Of a stretch of 64,000 nucleotides of DNA, positions 63,711 to 64,000 are shown one piece after another. Position 1 is the first letter of the stretch; every line of letters starts with the position of its first letter. The notes beneath the pieces were generated by a model. It was not told the origin of the DNA. It saw nothing but the letters and a program-made list of their open reading frames with translations, and searched no databases. Both the position numbers and the translations under genes were made by a program. Origin of the DNA: Maylandia zebra (Eukaryota > Chordata > Actinopteri > Cichliformes > Cichlidae); contig NC_135174.1 in assembly GCF_041146795.1 (NCBI RefSeq), forward strand, positions 19,524,878 through 19,588,877. The letters are read 5' to 3'.

Positions 63711-64000
63711 TGAAAGTCCAGTCAATTAATCAATTTCCCAGCAGCAGTTCACCTTAGTTTTGTAGACAGGTATGTTGTTTGGGGGTATAATTTAGCAACA
63801 ACTTGTCTCTAGCTGTTGGCAAACAACAAGCTCCACATCATCCATCAGAGAAGTTGAGGTAGCTTGACAGGTGAACATAAACAAAGCTGCCTGCAGTAGC
63901 ATTTCCAGAAGTGTGCGGGAAACACACAGAGACACGCACATAGCTAAAGACAAACATGCACAAAAAGACAGAGTGGGAAGGTCTGAGAGGCAGCAGCACA
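63711..64000. other. Window end, no feature
   Basis: About 290 bp of unassigned DNA beyond the hAT target duplication. No exon or repeat could be supported. Confidence 0.4.

Overview
The window is vertebrate nuclear DNA, most likely from a spiny-rayed teleost fish. Genes are split into many short exons with GT-AG introns, and the intergenic DNA is AT-rich and carries fish-type repeats (hAT, Tc1/mariner, LINE 3' tails). Gene content and order match the vertebrate ZMIZ1-PPIF neighbourhood. Genus and species cannot be read from the sequence. All three protein-coding genes lie on the minus strand, in the order zmiz1 -> ppif copy 2 -> ppif copy 1.

Region 1-7.6 kb holds two complete tandem cyclophilin D genes. 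Each has six coding exons of identical size (153, 31, 89, 97, 76 and 136 bp) and encodes 193 residues with a mitochondrial-type N-terminus. Copy 1 (1242-4360) keeps the canonical cyclophilin active site, and its fourth intron starts with a GC donor. Copy 2 (5688-7580) has an intact frame and splice sites but is altered at several active-site and gatekeeper-pocket positions (human PPIA numbering: H54F, M61I, loop 67-75 rewritten, H126Y), while the catalytic Arg55 is kept. A 966-bp hAT element sits in intron 4 of copy 1. The matching position in copy 2 is an unfilled site, so the insertion came after the duplication.

Region 7.7-13.4 kb is repeat-rich: a degraded Tc1-like copy, a hAT element (10089-11826) with a perfect 8-bp target duplication that contains a fossil BED-finger transposase start cut by a second insertion, and a further terminal-inverted-repeat family.

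Region 13.5-52.7 kb is zmiz1. It has a 3' UTR of about 3.4 kb, then 21 coding exons that I could join in frame (3216 bp, 1071 residues plus stop). Exons 4-21 are packed into 6 kb (16888-22902). The first three coding exons are spread over 30 kb, with a 20.7-kb intron between exons 3 and 4. The protein has the N-terminal region, Ala/Thr-rich tract, Pro/Gly/Gln-rich middle, SP-RING (MIZ) zinc finger and acidic C-terminus of a PIAS-like transcriptional coactivator.

Region 52.7-64 kb lies upstream of the start codon, and the first coding exon opens with a splice acceptor. It is therefore 5' intron and/or upstream DNA whose noncoding first exon I could not locate. It contains a third hAT element with a perfect target duplication (62241-63702). 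No CRISPR, prokaryotic operon, tRNA or rRNA is present. The most unusual things seen are the remodelled tandem ppif paralogue and the transposon stacks that date events in the locus.
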